Position numbers and translations under genes: made by a program. Under the pieces are notes generated by a model that did not search any database, was not told where the DNA came from, and was given only the letters and a program-made list of their open reading frames with translations. A stretch of 40,353 bases of DNA. Source: Longilinea sp035560795. Its GTDB lineage: Bacteria; Chloroflexota; Anaerolineae; Anaerolineales; Anaerolineaceae. The DNA lies in NCBI GenBank assembly GCA_035560795.1, contig DATMYV010000006.1:1-40353 (forward strand), read 5' to 3'. Positions 24,529-33,046 of the stretch are shown one piece after another (within the stretch, counting starts at the first letter, position 1; each line of letters opens with the position of its first letter).

Positions 24529-24558
24529 AAAGCGGCAGATCCATGGATCTGCCGCTTT
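24529..24558. terminator. bidirectional terminator, coiled-coil gene / lon
   Basis: A perfect 30-base palindrome built from AAAGCGGCAGATCC and its complement. Flanking A and T runs make it a two-way intrinsic terminator. Confidence 0.9.
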
Positions 24559-24581
24559 CACTTTACTGGCTCCTTACGAGA

Positions 24582-27092
24582 TTACTCCTCTTCGACCGCT
24601 TCTTCCTTTGGCCGCTTCCAGCGCGGAGGTTCATCCTGGGGCGGATACAGTGCAATCCCAATCACTTGGTCCATGTGTTCAACCGGGATTATTTTTAAAT
24701 CGGTGAGAACCTTCTTCGGGATATCGATCAAATCTTTCATGTTCCTTGCGGGCAGCAGAATCGTTTTCAAACCAGCGCGGTGAGCCGAAAGCACCTTTTC
24801 GCGCACACCGCCTACTGGCAAGACCTTTCCACGCAAGGTTATTTCACCCGTCATGGCAACTTCTTTGTAAACTTTACGGTTCGTAAAGGCAGAAATCAAC
24901 GCACTGGCGATCGTTATCCCAGCACTGGGGCCGTCCTTTGGGATGGCACCTTCCGGAATATGAATATGCACATCAAGTTGTTCGTAAATATCCGAATCCA
25001 ACTGTAACTCCCGTGAGCGTGATTTCAGGTAGGAAAGCCCCGCGTGGGCTGACTCCTGCATGACATCGCCAATCTGCCCGGTAATCTGCAAATTACCTTT
25101 ACCTTCGAGAATGAGTACTTCGACGGGCATGATTTCACCGCCGTTTTCCGTCCAGGCCATAGCCGTTGCCACCCCCACCTCATCCTGACGTTCTGCTTCG
25201 GTCATGAAAAAGTCCGGAGGTCCGAGGAATTTCTCCACCGTGGCTGGCGTCAATCGCAAAGGATAATGCTTCTTTTCGGATTTCAAACGCGCGACTTTGC
25301 GGTACATGCGTCCAATTTCCCGTTCCAAATTGCGTACGCCCGCTTCATAGGTATATTCGCGGATAATTTTGCTCAAGGCGCTTTCTTCGAAGACAATTTT
25401 TTCGTCCGAAAGCCCGCTTTCATCAATTTGGCGCGGGATCAGGAAACGCCGTGAAATCTCAAGTTTTTCTTCTTCAATGTAACCTGGAAATTCAAGCACC
25501 TCCATGCGATCCAACAATGCTGGCGGTATGGATCCCAGACTATTTGCGGTCGTAATGAACATTACCTTGGAAAGATCAAAAGGCAGTTCAATGTAATGGT
25601 CAGAGAATGCAAAATTTTGCTCCGGATCAAGCACTTCCAATAATGCAGCCGCGGGATCGCCGCGAAAATCTGCTCCGAGCTTGTCAACCTCATCCAACAT
25701 GAACAATGGATTGATTGTTCCAGCTCTCTTCATGGTTTGCAAAATTCGGCCAGGCAGCGCTCCTATATAGGTGCGGCGATGTCCGCGAATTTCCGCTTCA
25801 TCCCGTACGCCTCCCAGGGAGAGCCGCACAAACTTTCGGCCTAATGCCTCGGCGATTGAGCGGCCCAACGAGGTCTTTCCGGTGCCGGGCGGGCCGACAA
25901 AGCACATGATGGGTTGGCGGGCTTTTTTTGGTTTAAGGCTTCGAACCGCGATGTATTCCAAGATGCGATCTTTGGCTTTGCTGAGACCGTAATGGTACTG
26001 CTCCAAAACTTTGGCTGCATGCCGGACATCCAGGTTATCTTCCGTCTCGTTTACCCAGGGTAAATCAAGTATCCAATCCAGGTATGTGCGCAGCATCCCA
26101 ACTTCAGGAGCCATGGACGGCATTTGTGTCAGTCGTTCAACTTCCTTTAACGCCTGCGTGCTCACCTCTTCAGGTAGTTTTGCCTCCTGAATTTTGGTCC
26201 GCAGCTCGGTTAATTCTCTTGTCCAGATATCAGCTTCGCCTAATTCGTTCTGGATGGCTTTCATCTGTTCACGCAAATAGAATTCACGCTGGGTGTGATC
26301 CACTTCGCTTTGTACGCGCGATTGAATCTCATCCTCCAACTGCAGCACATCCAATTCTTGCGCCAGCAGCCAGTTGGTGCGTCTGATGCGTTCAATTGGA
26401 TCCAACATCATCAACAAATTCTGGCGTTCTTCCATGGGAAGCGAAAGCGCCGTATCGATCATATCCGCCAGCCAGCCAGGTTCCTGGATATTCAAAGAAA
26501 ACAAATGCGCCTCGTCTGGCAGGCTGCGGTCCAATTGCACGCAGCGTTCGAACAAATCCCGGGCCGTTCGCATTAGAGCTTCTGTTTGCCGGTTGGTTTC
26601 GGATGATTCTTCGAGAACCCTTGCCCGAATGCGGTAGAACGGATCAGTTTGGGTAAACTCCAGGACTTCCACCCGCCGCCGGCCCTGAATCAGAGCTGAA
26701 CTGTTTCCATCTGGCATATTCAGCAGGCGGCCAACGGCAATTTCGACGCCAATTGGCAGCAAATCCTCCGGTGCGGGTTCATCCATCTCAGGGTCGCGCT
26801 GCACCAAAGCAATCATTGTTTCAAAGTTATATTGAGCTTCCTGGATAGCTAACAAATTCGATCCGGGCACCACAAAAATCGGTGAAACCATATGGGGAAA
26901 AACAACAATATCACGGAGAACAAGCACAGGCAGCTCGACAATGCCATTTTCATCTGGAGTCGCGTCTGGCACCTGGTACAATTCTTCGGTACGCTGATGC
27001 AACGCCGAACTGAATTCTTCCCCATCCGTTTGCCGGGACCAAGTATCTGGTTTCATCGAATTCCAATCTTTATTTTGTTTTGAATCCTTCAT
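24582..27092 (-). CDS. lon: ATP-dependent protease Lon
   Basis: An 836-residue LonA protease. It has an N-terminal substrate-binding domain (ELPVLVLRDIVVFPHMVSPIFV), a coiled coil, an AAA+ module with Walker A GPPGTGKT (400-407) and Walker B FMLDEVDKL, and a protease domain with the Ser-Lys dyad at Ser723 (DGPSAG) and Lys766. The start at 27092 is set by GGAG six bases upstream. An ATG 69 bp further upstream lies inside folC and has no SD. It follows folC in the same direction and ends at a shared terminator. It degrades misfolded and regulatory proteins in the cytoplasm. Confidence 0.96.
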   Translation of the reverse strand: MKDSKQNKDWNSMKPDTWSRQTDGEEFSSALHQRTEELYQVPDATPDENGIVELPVLVLRDIVVFPHMVSPIFVVPGSNLLAIQEAQYNFETMIALVQRDPEMDEPAPEDLLPIGVEIAVGRLLNMPDGNSSALIQGRRRVEVLEFTQTDPFYRIRARVLEESSETNRQTEALMRTARDLFERCVQLDRSLPDEAHLFSLNIQEPGWLADMIDTALSLPMEERQNLLMMLDPIERIRRTNWLLAQELDVLQLEDEIQSRVQSEVDHTQREFYLREQMKAIQNELGEADIWTRELTELRTKIQEAKLPEEVSTQALKEVERLTQMPSMAPEVGMLRTYLDWILDLPWVNETEDNLDVRHAAKVLEQYHYGLSKAKDRILEYIAVRSLKPKKARQPIMCFVGPPGTGKTSLGRSIAEALGRKFVRLSLGGVRDEAEIRGHRRTYIGALPGRILQTMKRAGTINPLFMLDEVDKLGADFRGDPAAALLEVLDPEQNFAFSDHYIELPFDLSKVMFITTANSLGSIPPALLDRMEVLEFPGYIEEEKLEISRRFLIPRQIDESGLSDEKIVFEESALSKIIREYTYEAGVRNLEREIGRMYRKVARLKSEKKHYPLRLTPATVEKFLGPPDFFMTEAERQDEVGVATAMAWTENGGEIMPVEVLILEGKGNLQITGQIGDVMQESAHAGLSYLKSRSRELQLDSDIYEQLDVHIHIPEGAIPKDGPSAGITIASALISAFTNRKVYKEVAMTGEITLRGKVLPVGGVREKVLSAHRAGLKTILLPARNMKDLIDIPKKVLTDLKIIPVEHMDQVIGIALYPPQDEPPRWKRPKEEAVEEE

Positions 27093-27098
27093 ACCACG

Positions 27099-27102
27099 CT
27101 CC
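27099..27102 (-). promoter_or_regulatory. RBS fixing the lon start
   Basis: GGAG on the minus strand, six bases before the ATG at 27092. The upstream in-frame ATG at 27161 lies within folC coding sequence and lacks such a site. Confidence 0.7.
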
Positions 27103-27139
27103 GATGAAAGTCCAGGATATCCATAATCATTGGATTTTC

Positions 27140-28468
27140 TTATTGCTTTAACAACTGCCATGTTTGTTTGGCAGCCGCCACAACAAACAAACTACCCGCT
27201 ACAAGTACCAGGCCATCTGGGTCCGCCTTATCGAGTGCAACCCGAATTGCCTCTTCCAGGGGTAACACTGCAATTACTGGCCTACCATAGGGTTTTGCCA
27301 TTTCTACCAGTTTACCAGCTTCCAACGCTCTCGGGTGTATGGATTGTGTGGCAATCAAAAGATCGGTGATTGGCAGAAGTTCGGTGAACATTCCTTCAAT
27401 ATCCTTATCTTCCGACACGCCAAAAACCAGCACCACACGCTTGCCGGGAAAATAGGTTCGCAGCGTCTCAACCAGCCGCTGGGCGGAATCTTGATTGTGG
27501 GCTGAATCCAGGACGACTGGCGGTTCGGTCTGCAAGATTTCGAAACGTCCCATCCAAACTACCGATGCGAAACCCTGTTGGATAGCCTCATCCGGGATAA
27601 TCAGCCCTTCCTTTCGGATTGCGAGGAGTGCGGCAAAGGCTGTAGCAGCATTTTCAATCTGGTGTAGGCCGAGCAGTGGAATTGCCAGCTCAAGGCGCGA
27701 CTTAGATTTTCCTTTCACCGCCACCGATAAGGACTGTCCATTAAGGGAATGGTTGCCGGCTGTGTACAAAACGTCTTTTCCCACCTGAGTAATGGGTGCA
27801 TGGCGTTCCTTCGCAAGATCGAGTAAGACCTGGCGGGCTTCATCCGTTTGCGGTGCAATCACCAGGGGGCGGCCAGGTTTGATGATTCCGCCTTTTTCAC
27901 CAGCAATTGCCGTCAGGGTTTTTCCGAGTACGGCGGTATGGTCATAGGAAATGGATGTAATGACAGAGACCAGTGGTGTAACGATGTTGGTCGCGTCTAG
28001 GCGCCCCCCAAGGCCTACCTCCACCACGGCAATATCCACATGCTTTTGCGCAAAATAAACAAAACCAACAGCAGTCGTCAATTCGAAAGTGGTTAATTCT
28101 GGTATTTCAGCAACATGCGGTTTCAATACTTCAACGATTTCTATCAGCGACTCTTTGGTTATTTGTTGACGATTAACCTGAATTCGTTCAGTGAAGTCAA
28201 TCAGGTGCGGAGAAGAATAAAAGCCGACTCGATAACCTGCGGATTGGAGTCCGCTGGCAATCATGGCGGCTGTCGAACCCTTACCTTTCGTCCCAGCGAC
28301 GTGAATGACGGGATATTTCTGGTGCGGGTTGCCCATCCGTTGCATGAGAACCCGCATTCGATCCAGATTGAACTTTTCTGGCAGGTTCCGCAGATTGCGG
28401 GTTAAACTGTAATCGACAAAGCTGTAAAGGTAATCCAGCGCCTGCTGGAAAGCGGCATCCAAATCCAT
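27140..28468 (-). CDS. folC: folylpolyglutamate synthase / dihydrofolate synthase
   Basis: A 442-residue Mur-ligase-like enzyme adding glutamate to folates (and possibly dihydropteroate). It has P-loop GTKGKGST (59-66), SSPHLIDFTERI, the YDHTAVLGKTLTAIAGEKGGI motif and LDSAHNQDSAQRLV in the C-terminal domain. AGGA lies nine bases before the ATG. It is upstream of lon on the same strand, 47 bp apart. Confidence 0.95.
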   Translation of the reverse strand: MDLDAAFQQALDYLYSFVDYSLTRNLRNLPEKFNLDRMRVLMQRMGNPHQKYPVIHVAGTKGKGSTAAMIASGLQSAGYRVGFYSSPHLIDFTERIQVNRQQITKESLIEIVEVLKPHVAEIPELTTFELTTAVGFVYFAQKHVDIAVVEVGLGGRLDATNIVTPLVSVITSISYDHTAVLGKTLTAIAGEKGGIIKPGRPLVIAPQTDEARQVLLDLAKERHAPITQVGKDVLYTAGNHSLNGQSLSVAVKGKSKSRLELAIPLLGLHQIENAATAFAALLAIRKEGLIIPDEAIQQGFASVVWMGRFEILQTEPPVVLDSAHNQDSAQRLVETLRTYFPGKRVVLVFGVSEDKDIEGMFTELLPITDLLIATQSIHPRALEAGKLVEMAKPYGRPVIAVLPLEEAIRVALDKADPDGLVLVAGSLFVVAAAKQTWQLLKQ

Positions 28469-28500
28469 AAAGTAGGTTCCTATGTTTGTGCTAAAGGAGG

Positions 28501-28529
28501 ATTGTACTAAACGGCCTGTCTTTCCGCAA
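28501..28529 (-). promoter_or_regulatory. folC promoter with overlapping palindrome
   Basis: On the minus strand: TTGCGG (28529-28524), a 17-base gap, TACAAT (28506-28501). The -35 box is part of the inverted repeat TCCGCA-AG-TGCGGA (28523-28536), which could be a repressor site. Confidence 0.6.
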
Positions 28530-28582
28530 GTGCGGAGCCTGCCAAGTCCTTATTTTTTCAACCCTTCCATTTTTTTACAATG

Positions 28583-28611
28583 TTGACGCAGTCCGGTATT
28601 TCATGTTAGAT
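28583..28611 (+). promoter_or_regulatory. DUF503 promoter, probable leaderless or near-leaderless transcript
   Basis: TTGACG at 28583-28588, a 17-base gap, TTAGAT at 28606-28611. The expected +1 is about 28618, only four bases before the ATG at 28622, with no Shine-Dalgarno sequence. Confidence 0.58.
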
Positions 28612-28621
28612 TTATTTATGG

Positions 28622-28915
28622 ATGGATGCAACGGCTATCACCCAGTTAACGCTGCTGATAGAAATTCCAGGCTGTTTATCCCTCAAGGATAAACGCAGCC
28701 AGATTAAACCGTTACTTATCCGCCTGCATCAGAAATTCAACATTTCAGCAGCGGAAATCGATCATCTCGATCAACATAAGACAACGGTTATTGCCTGCAT
28801 ATTGGTATCGAATGATGCCCGGCACAACCAGCAAGTCTTACAACAGGTTGTAGACTACATCGAAAATAGTTTTCCAGAATTGCTCATCCAACAGCATCGC
28901 ATCGAAAATATCTAA
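28622..28915 (+). CDS. DUF503 (YlxP-like) protein
   Basis: A 97-residue protein of the DUF503 family. The conserved pattern is visible: LTLLIEIPGCLSLKDKRSQIKPLL...LHQKFNISAAEIDH and VSNDARHNQQVLQQVVDYIE. Members are small alpha/beta proteins often found next to nusA/infB/rbfA and suspected to act in ribosome maturation, though not proven. Here it stands ahead of an SDR gene (12 bp gap). The start at 28622 has no SD and is best explained by a leaderless or nearly leaderless mRNA. Confidence 0.85.
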   Translation: MDATAITQLTLLIEIPGCLSLKDKRSQIKPLLIRLHQKFNISAAEIDHLDQHKTTVIACILVSNDARHNQQVLQQVVDYIENSFPELLIQQHRIENI

Positions 28916-28927
28916 GGAGAATGTGAT

Positions 28928-29719
28928 ATGAATTTACATTTAGACGGAAAAATCGCACTGGTTACTGGTGCCAGCCAGGGATTAGGTTATGCGGTTGCAC
29001 TTGCGCTTTCCCGCGAAGGTGCCATGGTTGCGCTCAACAGCCGCAATCTTGAAAACCTTCAAAAGGCCGCTCAAACAATTCAGGCGGAAACCGGAAATGA
29101 AGTGAAACCATTTGCCATGGATGTTATAGATCCGCATGCTGCCGATACCCTGATCGACCAGGTTGTCAATTCTTTCGGTGGGTTGGATTTACTGGTGACA
29201 AATGCAGGCGGACCGCCGGCAGGCTCATTTGAGACCTTTAATGATGAGGACTGGCACCATGCCGTCGAGTTATGCTTCCTGAGCCAGGTACGCTTGATCC
29301 GGTCTGCCTTACCGCATTTGCGCAATTCAAAATCCGCCAGCGTGCTGACGGTCACATCCATGTCGGTCAAGCAGCCTGTTCCAAACCTGATTCTTTCCAA
29401 CAGCGTGCGCCTTGCTACCATTGGCTTGACAAAATCCCTTGCATTGGAATTGGGAAATCAGGGCATTCGTTTTAATTCCATCCTTCCCGGTTGGACGGAA
29501 ACGGACCGCGTAGCTACCCTGATGAAACACCGCTCTCAAGCCAGCGGCCTAAGCATTGAAGAAGAAACCCGCCGGCAATCAAAAGACAGTCCGCTTGGCC
29601 GGATGGCGACACCCGAGGAATTCGCCAATTCAGCCGTTTTCCTGCTCTCCCCGGCAGCCTCCTACCTGACAGGTGTCATGCTTAGCGTTGACGGCGGTAT
29701 GTATAAAGGCACCTTCTGA
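28928..29719 (+). CDS. short-chain dehydrogenase/reductase with atypical active site
   Basis: A 263-residue SDR annotated in relatives as FabG-like 3-oxoacyl-ACP reductase. The cofactor site TGASQGLG (13-20) and NAGGPPAG are present. The usual Ser-Tyr-x-x-x-Lys centre is not: after TVTSMSVKQPVP the sequence reads N-L-I-L-S-N-S-V-R, so the Tyr is missing and Arg replaces Lys. The C-terminus LTGVMLSVDGGMYKG is standard. A subfamily with this GGPP/LSN-R pattern exists, so this is not a mutation, but its reaction is uncertain. AAGGAG precedes the ATG. Confidence 0.88.
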   Translation: MNLHLDGKIALVTGASQGLGYAVALALSREGAMVALNSRNLENLQKAAQTIQAETGNEVKPFAMDVIDPHAADTLIDQVVNSFGGLDLLVTNAGGPPAGSFETFNDEDWHHAVELCFLSQVRLIRSALPHLRNSKSASVLTVTSMSVKQPVPNLILSNSVRLATIGLTKSLALELGNQGIRFNSILPGWTETDRVATLMKHRSQASGLSIEEETRRQSKDSPLGRMATPEEFANSAVFLLSPAASYLTGVMLSVDGGMYKGTF

Positions 29720-29750
29720 GAAAAACCCGCTTATAAGAGATATTTAAAGG

Positions 29751-29756
29751 TAAAAT
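29751..29756 (+). promoter_or_regulatory. -10 box before the radical SAM operon
   Basis: TAAAAT in the context AAGGTAAAATC, the same arrangement as near recG. RNA would start near 29763, ahead of AAGGAG at 29777. The -35 is not clear. Confidence 0.4.
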
Positions 29757-29776
29757 CAATCCGAATAAATACAGGT

Positions 29777-29782
29777 AAGGAG
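29777..29782 (+). promoter_or_regulatory. RBS fixing the TTG start of the radical SAM gene
   Basis: AAGGAG seven bases before the TTG at 29790; no in-frame ATG fits. Confidence 0.75.
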
Positions 29783-29789
29783 TTACCGA

Positions 29790-31706
29790 TTGCTTACTTC
29801 AGGTGAAATAAACCTCTGGCTGGAGCAAATTCTGCCTCAGGTCCAGAAACCGGGACGGTATGTTGGCGGAGAGTACAACCAAATCAATAAAGATTGGAAA
29901 GTGGTGCAAACCCGGGTTGCACTGGCTTTCCCAGATATCTATGATATCGGTCTGCCAAACCTTGGCCTGGCGATATTTTACGGACAACTGAATGCCCGGC
30001 TGGATGTATTGGCTGAAAGGATTTACAGCCCATGGGTGGATCTGGAAGCGCTCATGCGCAGCGAACAAATTCCGCTTTTCGCCCTGGAAAGCCATCATCC
30101 CGTGGCCGATTTTGATATCCTCGCCTTTACTTTGCCATATGAAACACTTTACACCAATGCGCTGAATTTGCTCGATCTTGCCGGTATACCTCTCAAAAGA
30201 ATTGATCGAACGGCACAGCACCCCCTAGTCATCGCGGGCGGCCATGCCTGTTACAACCCTGAGCCGATGGCTGACTTTATCGATGCATTTGTCATTGGCG
30301 AAGGTGAAGAAGCTATTGAAGAGGTAGTCAATACCTATCAGGAATGGAAGAATTCCGGCAAGGAACGGGGAGAGTTAATGGTAGCGCTGGCATCTGTGCC
30401 AGGCGTTTATGTGCCATCGCTCTACCAACCGCGTTACCAAACTGATGGGACATTGCTACGCATTGAGCAACTTCACGAAAAGGCACCCCGGAAAATTACC
30501 AAACGAATCACCGCCAAGCTCCCACCTGCACCAACCCGATTTTTGGTGCCGAACATCGAAGTTGTACATAACCGGATTTCGGTTGAAATAATGCGCGGCT
30601 GCACGCGCGGTTGCCGTTTTTGTCACGCCGGCATGATTACTCGTCCTGTCCGGGAGCGCTCGATCGACGAAATCACCAATACCATCGAAACGGCTCTTAA
30701 TTCTACCGGTTTCGAAGAGGTTGCTCTGCTGTCACTTTCGTCATCCGATTACTCCCAGATTGCCGAGCTGGTCGAAGCGGTTACCACACGCTTTGCCGGG
30801 CGAAACCTGGTTATTTCTCTGCCGTCGTTGCGGATTGATTCCTTTTCGGTGGACCTGATGGAGAAACTCAAAGGATCCCGTCAGGGCGGATTTACGCTTG
30901 CACCCGAAGCAGCCACTGAACGGATGCGCAACATCATCAATAAGCCCATTTCGACCGATCAATTATTGGAAACTGCCCGCGCGATCTACAGCCGGGGTTG
31001 GCAAACGCTCAAGCTATACTTTATGATTGGCCACCCGGATGAAACCCTTGAGGATGTACAGGCCATCGCTGACCTCTGTAAGGCAGTATTGGCAGAAGGA
31101 CGTAGGGCAATTGGCGGTCGTGCCCAACTCCACGCCGGCGTGAGTACTTTTATTCCCAAAGCGCACACACCTTTCCAATGGGTGCCAGCCGATAGTATCG
31201 AGCAAATTGAAGCCAAGCAGGCTTTGCTGCGGCGCGAATTGCGCGGTCCCAACATGAAACTTAATTGGTCAGATCCGCGCGATACCATGCTGGAAGCCTG
31301 GCTATCCCGGGGTGACCGCCGGCTGGGCGCAGTCATTATGGGAGCCTGGCAGCGCGGCGCCAAATTCGACGCCTGGCAGGATCATGTGAATCACGCCGCC
31401 TGGCAGGAGGCCTTCGCCGAAGCACGCCTTGAACCGGATTTTTATATCCACCGCACCCGGTTCGTGGATGAAGTCTTCCCCTGGGACCACATAGATACGG
31501 CAGTAAAAAAGAGCTACCTCTTGGAGGAGTACAGGAATTCCCAGCAAGGCATCCTGCGTGGCGACTGCCGGCAACAATGTTATGCCTGCGGCATCCTTCC
31601 ATCTTTTTCAGACGTTCGCCGCCTAAACCAGGGTGATTATTGGAAATGCCCTGAAGTGCCTCAACGAAAGGCAGCAACTGTGGCGGAAATTGGAGCCCAG
31701 TCTTGA
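29790..31706 (+). CDS. B12-binding-type radical SAM protein, TIGR03960 family
   Basis: A 638-residue radical SAM enzyme. The N-terminal part (about 20-180) resembles a cobalamin-binding region (VALAFPDIYDIGLPNLGL...VIAGGHACYNPEP). The radical SAM core follows, with Cys271, Cys275 and Cys278 in RGCTRGCRFCHAG binding a 4Fe-4S cluster. Extra Cys residues (GDCRQQCYACG) near the C-terminus may bind another metal centre. The reaction of TIGR03960 is unknown. It starts at TTG with a strong SD and overlaps the next gene by four bases (TTGA). In many bacteria this protein is paired or fused with the TIGR03936/DUF2344 protein, as here. Confidence 0.92.
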   Translation: MLTSGEINLWLEQILPQVQKPGRYVGGEYNQINKDWKVVQTRVALAFPDIYDIGLPNLGLAIFYGQLNARLDVLAERIYSPWVDLEALMRSEQIPLFALESHHPVADFDILAFTLPYETLYTNALNLLDLAGIPLKRIDRTAQHPLVIAGGHACYNPEPMADFIDAFVIGEGEEAIEEVVNTYQEWKNSGKERGELMVALASVPGVYVPSLYQPRYQTDGTLLRIEQLHEKAPRKITKRITAKLPPAPTRFLVPNIEVVHNRISVEIMRGCTRGCRFCHAGMITRPVRERSIDEITNTIETALNSTGFEEVALLSLSSSDYSQIAELVEAVTTRFAGRNLVISLPSLRIDSFSVDLMEKLKGSRQGGFTLAPEAATERMRNIINKPISTDQLLETARAIYSRGWQTLKLYFMIGHPDETLEDVQAIADLCKAVLAEGRRAIGGRAQLHAGVSTFIPKAHTPFQWVPADSIEQIEAKQALLRRELRGPNMKLNWSDPRDTMLEAWLSRGDRRLGAVIMGAWQRGAKFDAWQDHVNHAAWQEAFAEARLEPDFYIHRTRFVDEVFPWDHIDTAVKKSYLLEEYRNSQQGILRGDCRQQCYACGILPSFSDVRRLNQGDYWKCPEVPQRKAATVAEIGAQS

Positions 31707-32353
31707 TACGAATCCGTATAACCCATACAAAGACTGGTGCATTGCGGTATACCGGCAATCTGGATATGCAAAAAGTTTGGGAACGTACTTTCCGAAGAGC
31801 CAGATTGCCATTGGCCTACAGTCAGGGATTTCATCCACAACCGCGTATCAACCAGGCCTGTCCGTTGCCGCTTGGATTTAGCTCTACCGTTGAATTGCTG
31901 GACTTTTGGCTTAACGAACCAATGCCGCTTCAAGATATCCGCTCAGCCATTGAGCTCGCACTTCCAGGCGGTGTTTCAATCCATAAAATCGAAGAGGTAG
32001 ACCAGCATGCCCCTGCTCTGCAAACCCAGGTCGATACCTCGGAATATATCATCATCCTCCGCCAGGATGTCAATCCGCTCGAATTGGAAGCAAGAGTGAC
32101 CGAGGTTCTATCGGCCAGCAGCCTTCCCCGCGAACGCCGCGGAAAAATGTATGATCTTCGCCCATTAATAATGGCTATGCGCATTGTTTCCAATCCAGAT
32201 CTGCCCATTCTTCTTCACCTTACCCTCACTGTGCGTGAAGGCGCGACCGGACGGCCGGAAGAGGTACTTTCGGCGTTAGGCTTGGATCCATACAAAACCA
32301 GTATCGAACGAACACAACTGCATCTCAAGCCATCTCAGCCTTTAAATTCATAA
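31703..32353 (+). CDS. radical-SAM-associated DUF2344 protein (TIGR03936)
   Basis: A 216-residue protein of the TIGR03936 family. Diagnostic sequence is RITHTKTGALRYTGNLDMQKVWERTFRRA...YSQGFHPQPRINQACPLPLGFSS. It starts at TTG overlapping the TGA stop of the radical SAM gene (TTGA), with GGAG seven bases upstream. The pair is probably a two-subunit enzyme, and in other bacteria the two are one polypeptide. The function is unknown; links to ribosomal protein L21/L27 genes elsewhere hint at a translation-related role. Confidence 0.9.
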   Translation: MIRIRITHTKTGALRYTGNLDMQKVWERTFRRARLPLAYSQGFHPQPRINQACPLPLGFSSTVELLDFWLNEPMPLQDIRSAIELALPGGVSIHKIEEVDQHAPALQTQVDTSEYIIILRQDVNPLELEARVTEVLSASSLPRERRGKMYDLRPLIMAMRIVSNPDLPILLHLTLTVREGATGRPEEVLSALGLDPYKTSIERTQLHLKPSQPLNS

Positions 32354-32362
32354 GGGCAGATT

Positions 32363-33007
32363 ATGCCAGGGACGACATTCTTCGAATGCAGCAACCCCGC
32401 TTGCCGATTCCGTTTTCCAGGTCCATTAACAATGGATGCCTGTCCGCGGTGTAGCGCTTCCCTCAGGATCATTTCCGACGCTGCCGACCTTGCTTCAGTC
32501 AATCCACGCGATAAGAATCCCATTGGTACACCTCTCGAAGCATTCTTGGACAATATTCGCAGCACTTATAACGTCGGCGCGATGTTCCGCACCAGCGACG
32601 GTGCTGGCCTTTCTCACCTATACCTGAGTGGTACCTCGCCTACGCCCGAGAATCCGCGAGTCGGCAAGACCGCCCTGGGAGCCGAATTTTCGGTTCCCTG
32701 GAGTTGGCACGCCAATGGCGTCAGGGCAGCACAGGAGATCAAGGACAGCGGAAAACGCTTATGGGCGCTGGAGATTGGCCCGCATTCATCCTCCATTTTT
32801 TCAGCAGTCGAGGAACTACCGGTTGAACCGCTTTGTCTGGTGGTGGGTAATGAGGTTTCCGGCATTGATCCGGGAATTTTGTCGCTTTGCGATCAACGCA
32901 TCTGGATTCCCATGCAGGGGTATAAGCGCTCCCTCAACGTCGCAATCGCTTTTGGTATCGCGGTCTACACGCTGCGCTACAGGTCGACTGTGCATAGAGT
33001 GTGGTAA
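32363..33007 (+). CDS. SpoU/TrmH-family RNA methyltransferase with zinc ribbon
   Basis: A 214-residue SPOUT methyltransferase. The N-terminal zinc ribbon has Cys9, Cys14, Cys27 and Cys30. The catalytic part has the three SpoU motifs: NIRSTYNVGAMFRT (about 64-77), LVVGNEVSGID and IPMQGYKRSLNVAIAFGIA. It should 2'-O-methylate a ribose in tRNA or rRNA; the zinc ribbon is an unusual addition and the target is not known. It starts 9 bp after the DUF2344 stop. Confidence 0.9.
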   Translation: MPGTTFFECSNPACRFRFPGPLTMDACPRCSASLRIISDAADLASVNPRDKNPIGTPLEAFLDNIRSTYNVGAMFRTSDGAGLSHLYLSGTSPTPENPRVGKTALGAEFSVPWSWHANGVRAAQEIKDSGKRLWALEIGPHSSSIFSAVEELPVEPLCLVVGNEVSGIDPGILSLCDQRIWIPMQGYKRSLNVAIAFGIAVYTLRYRSTVHRVW

Positions 33008-33046
33008 GATACCGTTGATATTTTGCTCGACCAACAGGAGTCTCTT

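Noticed and set aside
27093..27161. Longer N-terminus of Lon from the ATG at 27161
   Set aside because: That ATG lies inside folC, has no SD, and the extra residues are not Lon-like, while the ATG at 27092 has GGAG six bases upstream.
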